DNA from: Hoyosella subflava DQS3-9A1 | GTDB lineage: Bacteria; Actinomycetota; Actinomycetes; Mycobacteriales; Mycobacteriaceae | Length of the DNA: 64,000 nucleotides | Direction of reading: 5' to 3' | Assembly: GCF_000214175.1 (NCBI RefSeq) | Contig: NC_015564.1 | Span: 4,154,001-4,218,000, forward strand | Shown: piece by piece, positions 38,401 to 48,000 of the stretch | Layout: the number at the start of each line of letters is the position of its first letter | How positions within the stretch are numbered: the first letter of the stretch is position 1 | Made by a program: the position numbers and the translations under genes | The notes under the pieces: generated by a model | Databases searched by the model: none | The model's input: only the letters and a program-made list of their open reading frames with translations | Told to the model about the DNA's origin: nothing

Positions 38401-40620
38401 TTGATTGGTCTCGGCTTGAGCATAGGAACCGCTCAGTGCACCGCCGTATCCCTCACAGGCCGAGGCTCAAATAGCACGCCGCCTGGCGCCGCGGGAGAAG
38501 ATATACGCGTAAGCAATGCAGCTCGTTTCGTGAAGGCTTCAACTACTCATGACTCTGCGCTGAGTTTCTCCCCCGACGGGGCTATTTCTTTTTTTGACAA
38601 AGCGGTACAAAGGAACGCGGGCGAGCGCGCACGGGTATCTATTCGCGATTACATTGAACGCGTTGGCGACCCTGTTGACATCACTGTCTCTGGCGGAAAG
38701 AGTGTCGCCGGTTCAACTCTGGCCGCCGCCGCCACGAGCCTGCTCATTCAGGACGCAGCCGCCCCCGCAGGGGCGGCGGTGGCACTCGCCCACCCGTTTT
38801 CCTGGTCCTCTCATGCGCGTGCCGCGCTGCGTTCGGCGCTCCAGGCTACGGGCACAACTGTGCCGACTCTGATAACAGAGCCTGATGCCCTGCTCGCGTT
38901 TGCCGATGAGGAGTACGGCGCTGCTGAGGGCTACACACTTGTGATCGATCTCGGTGCGAGATACCTCGATATCAGCGCGGGCACCCAAGGCAGCCCCGCG
39001 CCGACGGTAGTGGGAACGCCGGTTCGCACGAGTGAAGTGAGTGGTGACTGGTTCGACTATCTGCTGCTCACCCACGTGCTCCCGCACCTGCTTAGCGACG
39101 AGGAGATCCGCCAGGTTTCCACTCGCGTCCCGTCTGCAGACACTGAGCTCGCGAGTCTCGCACGCCTCCGGGATCAGGTGCGGCGCGCTCGGGAGATGCT
39201 TTCCTCGCGCACCACTGCGCAGCTAGTTAGCGAGATTTCGGGGCACAAACGAGAGCTCCGTGTGGTTCGGAGTGAGTTCGAGGAACTGATCTATGGTTCG
39301 TGTGAACGTATCGCGGAGCTTGCGCACCAGGCATTGAGGGAAGCTGGTGTAACCGAATCTGACTTGACGCGAATAGTGCTCGCCGGAGGCGCAGCGTCAA
39401 CACCGCTGATTACCGAGGTGCTCGCGCGAGAGTTCCGGCTCCCCATCAACCTCCCATTGGAGCCTGCACTCGCCGTAGCGACAGGCGCAGGACTTATGGC
39501 AGCCCGCGGATTTACGGCCGCCATCCCACTTGCTCCGAGCGTGAAGGCACAAGCGCGTCCAAAACCCCTTGAGAGGTCAGGCGCTCGCAAGCCAGTTCCA
39601 CCGATCCTCCCCACAATTGAAAGCGCCGCATCACGGAAGAACATTGGCCGGGCAACCGCCGTGGCAGCGGCCGCCGCAGCTGTCGTCTTTCTCGCAGCGG
39701 GGTCGCTCAGCGTGGGCACGTCCTTCTTTCCTATGACGTCCTCAGCCGGCAGCGTCGTTGAGACAACTGAATCGGCTATGGCGCCGACTGTCGACGAGGT
39801 TCCCACGCGTGATCGCGCCGCCCGCGCTGTCAGCGCGTCTCCAGCGTCCGCAGGATCGTCGATCCTTGGCACCGCGCCGCGAACGACAACTCCGTCCGCG
39901 CGCGGAATACACTCCGCTGCCGGGCAAACAGCTAATTCACGGCAGTCAAGCGTCACTGAAACTCAATCCACTGCTGCGACGCCGCGCAGTGCAGAGCCCA
40001 GCCAGGCCGTCGAAGCGTCACCGGGCCCCGACGCGGCACCGGCTCCGACAACTCCGACCCAACCAGAGCAAGTGACCGGCTCAACCCCCGCGCCTGCCCC
40101 CAACTCGCCCACCACACCTCACACGCCCCCTCCACCACCCAGCGCTGGCACGCCGCCGCCCACTCAGCCGAGTCTTTCCCCACCTCCCGCTCCACCGGCA
40201 CCGCCTCCCAGCAGTCCTGCGCCAATTCCTAATCCAAGCGCCCCTCTCGCTCCAGTCAACTCGGGGGTTTCTGGAGTCACCGATACTGTTGGCGGCGTTG
40301 TCGGGGGAACAACCGAGACTGTGCAGTCAGCTACAGGTGGCCTCGGTCAAACCGCTGGAGGTGTCACAGGTGGTGTTGGGCAGACCGCAGGCACAGTGAT
40401 GCAAGGCGCGACCGAAGCAGTAGGTGGCGTCACCGAAACAGTCGGAGGTGCAGCCACCGGACCTGTCGGGCAGGTAACTGGAGGGGTGACAGCACCAGTA
40501 ACAGGCACCGTCAGTGGACTAACTGGCACGGTCGAGGGCGCCGCTGGCGGAGTCGGCAATGCGATCAGTTCGCCGTTGAATACTGTGGGCGGGATACTCG
40601 GCGGGGTGACGGGCCGTTGA
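38401..40620 (+). CDS. Membrane-anchored Hsp70-fold protein with Pro-rich and Gly-rich tail
   Basis: About 739 residues. The N-terminal ~375 residues follow the Hsp70 ATPase fold: a phosphate-1-like LGLSIGTAQC (DnaK: GIDLGTTN, so the catalytic Asp is Ser), phosphate-2-like VIDLGARYLDIS and adenosine-like IVLAGGAASTP. A basic stretch and one membrane helix (about 420-440, AAAAVVFLAAGSLSV) follow. Then comes a Ser/Thr/Pro-rich outer segment (about 445-620) and a Gly/Val/Thr tail with repeats such as GGVTETVGG and GGLGQTAGG. There is no peptide-binding domain or lid. TTG at 38401 has a near-perfect GAGGTGA six bases upstream; GTG at 38392 is the alternative. It overlaps the iniR-like gene by 4 bp. 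Probably a pseudo-ATPase sensor or scaffold reaching into the envelope. Confidence 0.85.
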   Translation: MIGLGLSIGTAQCTAVSLTGRGSNSTPPGAAGEDIRVSNAARFVKASTTHDSALSFSPDGAISFFDKAVQRNAGERARVSIRDYIERVGDPVDITVSGGKSVAGSTLAAAATSLLIQDAAAPAGAAVALAHPFSWSSHARAALRSALQATGTTVPTLITEPDALLAFADEEYGAAEGYTLVIDLGARYLDISAGTQGSPAPTVVGTPVRTSEVSGDWFDYLLLTHVLPHLLSDEEIRQVSTRVPSADTELASLARLRDQVRRAREMLSSRTTAQLVSEISGHKRELRVVRSEFEELIYGSCERIAELAHQALREAGVTESDLTRIVLAGGAASTPLITEVLAREFRLPINLPLEPALAVATGAGLMAARGFTAAIPLAPSVKAQARPKPLERSGARKPVPPILPTIESAASRKNIGRATAVAAAAAAVVFLAAGSLSVGTSFFPMTSSAGSVVETTESAMAPTVDEVPTRDRAARAVSASPASAGSSILGTAPRTTTPSARGIHSAAGQTANSRQSSVTETQSTAATPRSAEPSQAVEASPGPDAAPAPTTPTQPEQVTGSTPAPAPNSPTTPHTPPPPPSAGTPPPTQPSLSPPPAPPAPPPSSPAPIPNPSAPLAPVNSGVSGVTDTVGGVVGGTTETVQSATGGLGQTAGGVTGGVGQTAGTVMQGATEAVGGVTETVGGAATGPVGQVTGGVTAPVTGTVSGLTGTVEGAAGGVGNAISSPLNTVGGILGGVTGR

Positions 40621-43199
40621 CGGCATTGAAAGACATCCACCTCACGTCCACTGGAGTGCACGATAAGTTGATTTCGTCTGCGATGCACGAGTCAATCAGC
40701 GAACTCCTGGAGGCGATTCGGAAGTCGGCAAGCCGGCCCGTCCACCGCATCATCCTCGGGACTGCGGGCAGCGGGAAAACGAGTGCGTTGCGGATCGCCC
40801 GGAGCGCATTCGAGGCAACCGGAGCCCGCGTCACTACCTCTCTCGAGAACATCGGTGCAATTGATGCGGTGGCCGGGTCCGTTTTGCTCGTCGACGATGT
40901 TCATCGTTGCGGACCGACAGCACTGGCTGATCTTGAAGCGATCATGCGTCGGAGAGATACCAGCGTGCTGCTAACTGCACGCCCAAGGAGTAGCCGCCGC
41001 ATCATCGAAAGGCTGCTCAGCACCTCAGGATCGAGCGCGCTCACCCTCGGTGCCATGACCTCCCCGAGGGTCGCCCAGCGCGCGAGGGAGGTTCTTGGTC
41101 ACGATCTCCGCCGTGACCACATCGCAGCCATCATGGCCATCACCGGCGGACAGCCGGATGGCGTGCACGAAGTGCTCACGATGCTCCAGCACGGGCGGGC
41201 GGTCCTTCCCGACGCGGCCCGCGTGATCGACGAGGCCGGACAGGCCTGGGTATCACGGCGGTTCGCGGAGCTGCCCGCACTCGTCCAGCAAGCTGTCGCA
41301 GCCGCAGAGTTCGCGACTGCTGCGCCGATTGTGGCCGAAACGCTCGGGGTTTCGCCGGATGAGGCTGCGGAGCTCCTTGACGAAGCCCGCGATAGCGGTT
41401 TGCTACTCGATCACGACAAAGTCACTCCGCAACTGAAAGCCTGCTTCACGGACCAGCTTGGCCCTACCAAGCTTGCACAGCTACGCTCGCATGCCGCCAG
41501 CGCGCTCGCCTCGTCCCACGCGTTGACCACCGCAGCCGCGCTCACGTTCGCGCAATACCACGTCGTCAACCCCCAGGTTGCGTCCTACTTGATCCGCGCA
41601 TCCGAGCGATGCTCAGACACAGACCCGAATCAGGCGGCGACATTGCTCGACGCCGCGTACGCAGCCGGAGCTTCGCTCGCCGACTTCGCGCTCCAGCGAG
41701 CGGAGGTCGCGGCGCGAACGAGCGACTACGGCGGTGCACTCCACTTCGCTGACGCCGTAACCAACCGTGCACTCAGTACTGACGGGCGCCAGTGCGCGGA
41801 CCTCGCGGACGCGATCCGCATCTCAGCGACTGTCGCGACATCACGCGGAATGGTCGCACACGCCGCCGATCTGTACCGATGGCTCGGAGCTGACCGTGCA
41901 GGCGCGGACGCTCCGATCGCCGCCATCGTCCTGTACGCGGCTGGGGATGGGGAGACCGCGCGGACCGTCCTGCAGCAGGCAGCTCCGACTATCCCAACGA
42001 CCTACGCTCAGGGGCTGCGACTTCTCGCTGAAGGTATCGGCGCGTCGATGAGCGGCTCGGGCAAGTCTTCGATCGCGATGCTCGCGCGCGCCGTCTCCAT
42101 GCTCTCCCCACCGCCAGTGCGGCGAGCCATGCCAGACCATGCGGCGGCACTGGCAGCGACGGCGGCGCTGCATTGTGGGGACCTTGCAGCCGCCGAATCG
42201 ATCCTCGCCGCGTCACTCGCAGATCACCGGCCCGAAGCGGCAGTTACCGCTCGCCTACAGCTACTCAGCGCATGGACATCCATGCTGGCGGGCGACATCC
42301 CTGCAGCAACGGCTCGGTTGCGCGCCGCCACCGCCCATCCGCTCCCGTCGGCCCGCGACAGACTGTTCGAGTACGGCTTGCGCGCGGGCCTTGCGCGCCG
42401 AGCGGACAACGCAGCCGATCTCAACACGTGCTGGACGGCCGCCCGTCCTGTCATCGCCGCGTGCTCGGCGGACCTCTTCTCTTTGCTCCCCATTGGGGAA
42501 CTCTGGATCGCATCCGCACATCTTTCTCTACAGTCCGAGGTGACACACCTCATCGATCAAGCGGGAACTGTGCTGAAAGACCTGGGGTCCCCGATACTGT
42601 GGGCCGCACCGTTTCATTGGTGCGGTGTCCAGGCCGCAATCATTGGTGACAGACCGGACGATTTGGTTCCGCACGCACACCATCTCGGTGCCGCCGCGCA
42701 TGCGAGCGAGTATGCCGCCGCACTTGCGACAGCCGGAAAGTCCTGGATTCGCGTTCTCGCGCGAGAGTTCAATCCAGCCGACGTAGAGGCGAGCGCACGC
42801 GGTCTCGCGGGCGCGGGCCACAGCTGGGACGGCGCCCGCCTCGCGGCGGAAGGTGGATTCCGCTCGAATGACCCCCGCGCGGCTGCTTCGCTGCTACAAC
42901 TTGCGCGCACGCTGAAACTGACCGGTGCTTCGGGTGCTATGGCACCCGATCCGGCGAACGGACCAGCAGCCCCCGCGTCACGAGTTCCCGGGGGTCTCAG
43001 CGTTCGCGAAGCCGAAATCGCCAGCCTCGTAGTCCAGGGGTTCCCCTACCGAGAAATCGGCGAGCGTCTCTTCATAGCCCCGAAAACGGTAGAGCATCAC
43101 GTCGCCCGGATCCGGCAGCGCATCGGAGCCCAGAGCCGCGGTGAGATGCTGTCGATGCTGCGCTCGATGGGCTTCCCTCAGATGAATCACCAGGCGTGA
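40617..43199 (+). CDS. iniR: IniR-like signal-transduction ATPase with LuxR-type HTH
   Basis: The 860-residue protein has an N-terminal P-loop ATPase (Walker A GTAGSGKTSALR, about 44-55; Walker B SVLLVDDVHR, about 89-98), a long helical repeat region (about 300-790), and a C-terminal LuxR/GerE helix-turn-helix (LSVREAEIASLVVQGFPYRE, then FIAPKTVEHHVARIRQRIG). This is the layout of Rv0339c/IniR, reported in mycobacteria to switch on iniBAC under cell-envelope stress in response to trehalose. The start is TTG at 40617, overlapping the upstream stop as TTGA, so it is translationally coupled to the Hsp70-like protein. Its likely targets are iniB and its own operon through the shared promoter region. 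Confidence 0.87.
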   Translation: MTALKDIHLTSTGVHDKLISSAMHESISELLEAIRKSASRPVHRIILGTAGSGKTSALRIARSAFEATGARVTTSLENIGAIDAVAGSVLLVDDVHRCGPTALADLEAIMRRRDTSVLLTARPRSSRRIIERLLSTSGSSALTLGAMTSPRVAQRAREVLGHDLRRDHIAAIMAITGGQPDGVHEVLTMLQHGRAVLPDAARVIDEAGQAWVSRRFAELPALVQQAVAAAEFATAAPIVAETLGVSPDEAAELLDEARDSGLLLDHDKVTPQLKACFTDQLGPTKLAQLRSHAASALASSHALTTAAALTFAQYHVVNPQVASYLIRASERCSDTDPNQAATLLDAAYAAGASLADFALQRAEVAARTSDYGGALHFADAVTNRALSTDGRQCADLADAIRISATVATSRGMVAHAADLYRWLGADRAGADAPIAAIVLYAAGDGETARTVLQQAAPTIPTTYAQGLRLLAEGIGASMSGSGKSSIAMLARAVSMLSPPPVRRAMPDHAAALAATAALHCGDLAAAESILAASLADHRPEAAVTARLQLLSAWTSMLAGDIPAATARLRAATAHPLPSARDRLFEYGLRAGLARRADNAADLNTCWTAARPVIAACSADLFSLLPIGELWIASAHLSLQSEVTHLIDQAGTVLKDLGSPILWAAPFHWCGVQAAIIGDRPDDLVPHAHHLGAAAHASEYAAALATAGKSWIRVLAREFNPADVEASARGLAGAGHSWDGARLAAEGGFRSNDPRAAASLLQLARTLKLTGASGAMAPDPANGPAAPASRVPGGLSVREAEIASLVVQGFPYREIGERLFIAPKTVEHHVARIRQRIGAQSRGEMLSMLRSMGFPQMNHQA

Positions 43200-43222
43200 C
43201 AGTGCCCGAAAATTAGCTCTAT

Positions 43223-43259
43223 GTGACTGCTGTCATCCTGTCTGACAGCAGTCGGTCAC
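43223..43259 (+). terminator. Long inverted repeat after iniR
   Basis: GACTGCTGTCA (43225-43235) and TGACAGCAGTC (43243-43253) pair perfectly around a 7-nt TCCTGTC loop. The pairing extends outward (TGTGAC with GTCACA) with one bulged base. It lies 26 bp past the iniR stop and ahead of the protease gene. A terminator is likely, but the symmetry would also suit an operator for the protease. Confidence 0.6.
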
Positions 43260-43388
43260 AAATAGATGACTTATCGGACTCATCTCTGCCGCAGGCCCTT
43301 CGGGCTACCTAGAGTGATCCGGAGACATGGCTCGTTACACCGTGCCGCCACTCTCCGGACCGCCCAGAAAGGGATGGGTACGTCATTA

Positions 43389-44687
43389 ATGCGTACGTCA
43401 TTTGTTAGACGGACCGCTCTCGTCAGCGCAGCAGTGCTGACCGCGCTACTCCCGGGGACAGCAATCGGAGTGGCGGAACCCACCGCACCCGGGAGCACGC
43501 TGCCCCCGGAGCTTACGGCCGCGCTTGAACGCGACCTCGGGATCAGCGCCGAAGAGTTTCTGGAACGCTCTGACCTAGCCCAAAAACTGGCTGAGTTCGC
43601 GGCGGGACTGCGCGCTGAGTTTCCCGGGGAGTTCGGGGGCGCATGGATGGAAGGCAGCACACCCACAATTGCAGTCACCACAGAGTCGCTTGCGGAGCGA
43701 GTCGAAGACGAGGGCTTCGCGGCAATGAACGTGGCGCGATCTGAGTCTGAACTTCACCGCGACGCCACCGCGCTGACTGACTGGATCGATACGTTGGCGG
43801 AACCATTCCGCAGCCTGTTCCGCGGCATGATGGTTGACCTGATGCGAAACAGCGTGGTCGTCGGAGTTTCCGATACCGGAAATGGCAGTCTCACGGATCT
43901 ATTCGATCTGCCTTCGCTCTTGCAGGACGTGGGGATTCTCTTCACCCCCGCAAACGACATCATCCCTGGGGAAAGCACCGAAGAAGTGCCGCTCGGCAGA
44001 TCTGGGCCCGCGGCACCGCGTCACCATCAAGCCATGGGTGGCGATGCTTTTCTCGCTGGTCAGCCCGGCAACCAGCTTCGCTGCTCCCTCGGCTTCAATG
44101 GCACCGGCCCTGACAATACTGCCGTTAACATCACCGCCGGGCACTGCAACCCTGACGGCCCGGAGACCGCGCGAGTGCCCGCGACCTTCCTCGGTGGCCC
44201 ACTCGATGGCCAGCAGTTCGGCAGCTTTACCGAAACCACGATGGACGGCGCGGACTACGGCATCGTCACCATTTCCGACGAGTACGCCGACCTCTTCCGT
44301 ACCGCAGGAGTCCGGGGAGGCAATGACGTGCACGTGACCGGCACCGCGGATCCCGTCGTGGGCATGCCGGTGTGTAAGTCAGGACTGACAACGGGTTTCA
44401 CGTGTGGGGTGGTGACATCGACGAACCTGCGAATTGATGTGGGTTCCCGCACACTCGACAACGCCTTCACGTCCGACATCTGCGCGCTGCAGGGTGACAG
44501 CGGCGGCGCAATCATCAGCGGGACGCGCGCGGTCGGGGTTTCGAGTGCGTCGGACGTCGGAGACTTCACCTCTTGCGCAGACGCGGTTCGCGAAACTGGG
44601 TTCTTCGGCGAATCGCCCCAGCTCTACGCGACACCCATCAACGATATCCTCGCAAATCTCCCAGGCGTTCACCTGAACGTATCCTGA
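43389..44687 (+). CDS. Secreted chymotrypsin-like (S1) serine protease
   Basis: About 432 residues. It has a signal peptide (MRTSFVRRTALVSAAVLTAL, with cleavage near AIGVA) and a pro-region rich in Glu and Ala (about 35-200), as in alpha-lytic and streptogrisin-type proteases. The protease domain carries the triad: His in TAGHC, Asp in ADYGIV and Ser in GDSGGA. Paired cysteines (about RCSLG with AGHC, and CKSG with FTCG) fit the usual disulfides. I chose the ATG at 43389 because the signal peptide begins there; 43374 is also possible. It is exported and processes unknown substrates in the envelope or medium. Position next to the ini genes suggests, but does not show, a link. Confidence 0.88.
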   Translation: MRTSFVRRTALVSAAVLTALLPGTAIGVAEPTAPGSTLPPELTAALERDLGISAEEFLERSDLAQKLAEFAAGLRAEFPGEFGGAWMEGSTPTIAVTTESLAERVEDEGFAAMNVARSESELHRDATALTDWIDTLAEPFRSLFRGMMVDLMRNSVVVGVSDTGNGSLTDLFDLPSLLQDVGILFTPANDIIPGESTEEVPLGRSGPAAPRHHQAMGGDAFLAGQPGNQLRCSLGFNGTGPDNTAVNITAGHCNPDGPETARVPATFLGGPLDGQQFGSFTETTMDGADYGIVTISDEYADLFRTAGVRGGNDVHVTGTADPVVGMPVCKSGLTTGFTCGVVTSTNLRIDVGSRTLDNAFTSDICALQGDSGGAIISGTRAVGVSSASDVGDFTSCADAVRETGFFGESPQLYATPINDILANLPGVHLNVS

Positions 44688-44702
44688 GCTGCGCGAACTC
44701 CG

Positions 44703-44740
44703 CTGCGGGCCCGTCGCCATCCCTGGCAGCGGGCCCGCAG
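44703..44740 (+). terminator. GC-rich hairpin after the protease gene
   Basis: CTGCGGGCCCG (44703-44713) is perfectly complementary to CGGGCCCGCAG (44730-44740) across a 16-nt loop. It starts 16 nt after the protease stop codon. Probable rho-independent-like terminator without a U-run. Confidence 0.75.
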
Positions 44741-44928
44741 TGGGAGGTGCGCTTTACGTGTCAGTTACCGAAGTTAGGTCTGCCTGTGCGAAAGCCGAAT
44801 TGCGCTGGGTAATACCGTTAGGTCAGACGAGTGTGTGCATATCCCAGGACCCCGACCCGGTGACTCAGTTTCGGGCCCGAGATACGCGTTCATTCTCGCC
44901 CGCGAAAGAAAAGCAAACCCAGGCTAAG

Positions 44929-44942
44929 TTACTAGCGAGTAA
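44929..44942. promoter_or_regulatory. Palindromic operator-like site 1 upstream of etfD-like gene
   Basis: TTACTAGCGAGTAA has perfect TTACT / AGTAA arms around a 4-bp AGCG centre, a size typical of TetR-family operators. It lies about 100 bp before the reductase start. A second copy follows, centred 25 bp downstream, and a third lies upstream of fadE5. Confidence 0.7.
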
Positions 44943-44953
44943 TAAGAGGACAG

Positions 44954-44967
44954 TTACTGGCGGGTAA
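44954..44967. promoter_or_regulatory. Palindromic operator-like site 2 upstream of etfD-like gene
   Basis: TTACTGGCGGGTAA differs from a perfect TTACT-N4-AGTAA palindrome at one arm base. Together with site 1 it forms a tandem pair in the 353-nt gap before the reductase, consistent with cooperative binding of a repressor. Confidence 0.6.
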
Positions 44968-45040
44968 TATAGGCGCGGAGGGATGCGACGGCCCCGGGCA
45001 AAGGCTGCCCAGGCCGCCATGACAGAAAGGCCACGACGAC

Positions 45041-48000
45041 ATGAGCGACGTGACTTCGGTGACGCTGACGCTCGGCACCATAGCCGCAGTTCTCAGTATC
45101 CCGTGCTGGATCATCTTCTTCTCCGGCGCGTGGCGCATGGTCCAGACAATCCGGCTGGGGCAGCCTGACGGAACACGCCTGTTCCCGATCCTGCCGCGCT
45201 TCAAGCAACTCATGGTCGAGTTCGCAGCCCATACCCGGATGAACAAGTTCCGCACCGTTGGCTGGGCGCACTGGCTTGTGATGGTGGGCTTCCTGCTCGG
45301 ATCTGCGGCATGGCTCGAGGCGTACGGCGAAGCGTTCAATCCGCACTTCCACTGGCCGTTCATCGGCGACTGGGGTCCGTGGAGCTTCCTCATGGAGGTC
45401 TTGGGCATCGGCATCGTGGTCGGCATCATCGCGCTGATCATCATTCGCCAGCGCAACCACCCGCGTCGGCCTGATCGCATGTCGCGTTTCGCCGGATCGA
45501 GCTTCTGGCAGGCCTACTTCGTCGAAGCGGTCGTCCTGGTCGAGGGTCTCGGCGTCATCTTCGTCCGCGCTTCCAAGTACGCGGTGTACGGCGGCAGCAA
45601 CGTCGAATACTTCTTCACACGCTGGGTCGCTGAACTGCTGCCTGCAGAGCCGCTCCTGGTCTCGATTTTCGCGGTCATCAAACTGTTCTCTGGCCTTATC
45701 TGGCTCCTTATCGTCGGTCGCTACATCACCATGGGCGTCGCATGGCACCGCTTCTCCGCGTTCTTCAACATCTACTTCAAGCGTGAAGACGATGGCGGGG
45801 TCGCCCTCGGCGCCGCAAAGCCGATGATGTCCAACGGTCAAGTCCTCGAACTCGAAGAGGCAGACCCTGAAACGGACTCGTTCGGGGCGGGCAAAGCGGA
45901 AGACTTCTCATGGAAGGCACTGCTCGACTTCACGACCTGCACCGAGTGCGGGCGCTGCCAGTCCCAGTGCCCTGCCTGGAACACGGGCAAGCCCCTCTCG
46001 CCCAAGTTGCTGATCCTGGCGCTGCGTGACCACACGTACGCCAAGGCGCCCTACTTGCTGGCGGGCGGCCGGAAGGACATGGCAGGCGAGGAAATCGGTC
46101 TCGTCGACAGCGACGGCAACCCAGACGAAGCGAAGCTAGCAAAGATTCCCGAGGACGCCCGCATCGAGGCTGGACGTCCGCTCGTAGGCGAATCCACAGG
46201 AGACCCTGCCACCGACGGGATCATCGACCCCGAGGTGCTGTGGAGCTGCACCACGTGCGGCGCGTGCGTCGAGCAGTGCCCGGTTGACATCGAGCACGTG
46301 GACCACATCATCGATATGCGCCGCTACCAGGTGCTCATCGAGTCGTCGTTCCCATCCGAACTCGCAGGCCTGTTCAAGAACCTCGAGGTCAAGGGCAACC
46401 CGTGGGGCCAGAATGCCGGTGACCGGCTGAAGTGGGCGGAAGACCTCAGTTTTGAGGTGCCCGTCTACGAAGGCGACTTCGGCGACACCGAATACCTCTT
46501 CTGGGTCGGCTGCGCAGGTGCATACGAAGACCGCGCGAAGCGGACGACCCGTGCAGTGGCTGAGCTCCTTCACATCGCCGGCGTCAACTTCATGGTGCTC
46601 GGCACCGGCGAGACATGCACGGGCGATTCAGCTCGGCGTGCCGGTAACGAACTGTTGTTCCAGACGCTGGCACAGCAGAACATCGAGACCTTCAACGACG
46701 TGTTCGAAGGCCGCGCCGAAAAGCAGCGCAAGATCGTTGTGACATGCCCTCACTGCTACAACGCCATCGGCAACGAGTACCCACAGCTCGGCGGCGACTA
46801 CGAGGTCGTTCACCACACGCAGCTACTCAACAGGCTGGTACGCGACAAGCGCCTCATCCCCGTCGCGGAACCTGCCGACAACACCACCTACCACGACCCG
46901 TGCTACTTGGGCCGCCACAACAAGATCTACGAGGCGCCCCGTGAACTCGTCGCAGCGTCCGGCGCAACGCTCAACGAAATGCCACGTCACGGGGAACGCT
47001 CACTGTGCTGCGGCGCCGGCGGTGCGCGTATGTGGATGGAAGAACACCTCGGTAAGCGCGTGAACGTGGAGCGCACCGACGAAGCCCTTGCGACTGAGGC
47101 AAAGAAGATCGCGACAGGCTGCCCGTTCTGCCGCGTCATGCTGTCGGATGGCGTCACTGCACGCCAGGAATCTGGCCAGGGTGAAGGCGTCGAGGTTGTC
47201 GACGTGGCGATGATGCTCCTCGACTCCGTCAAGCGCGGGCTTCCCGACACTGTCACTGTGGGTTCCAAGCGGTCCCCCGCCAAGGTGGCAGTGGCAGCAG
47301 CGACGGCGGCGCCGAAGACCACAGCTTCGATGGTGCCAGCCGAGGCCCCCGCTGCGCCGGCTTCGGAAGAGCCCGCTAAGGCTGCACCCGCCGCGAAGAA
47401 GGCGCCGGCCAAGGGTGGACTTCAGATGAAGGGCGCCAAGAAGGCACCTGGAAAGGCCGCGCCCGCGAAGGCTGCTGCACCGGAGGCGTCCGAGGCGGAA
47501 ACGCCTGCGAAGGCGCCCGCCAAGGGTGGATTGCAGATGAAGGCCAAGAAGGCACCCGGCAAGGCGGCACCCGCAAAGGCAGCTCCGGCCAAGGCGGCAC
47601 CAGCCGACGCGGCGGAGGAAGCCAGCCAAGCGACACCAGCGAAGGCTCCGGCTAAGGGCGGACTGCAGATGAAGGCAGTCAAAAAGCCCGGCGCAAAGGC
47701 TCCCGCCAAGGCGGCACCAGCCAAAGAGTCATCGGCCGAGCCCGCTAGCGCAGCGCCTGAGCCCGAGGCAATCTCATCAGAAGCTCCCGCTGACGACACC
47801 GCTGATAGTGGTGCTTCGGCGCCACCGAAGCCGATCCGCACCGGTGGGCTCCAGATGAAGGCCAAGAAGGCGCCGGGTAAGGCCGCACCGGCTAAGGCCA
47901 GCCTTGCTGAACCTGCAGCGGATGAGCCTGTGCCTGCTGAGCCTGCGCCTGAGGAAGCGTCGACCACCGAGGAGAAAGCTTCGGAACCGGCGCCTTCCAC

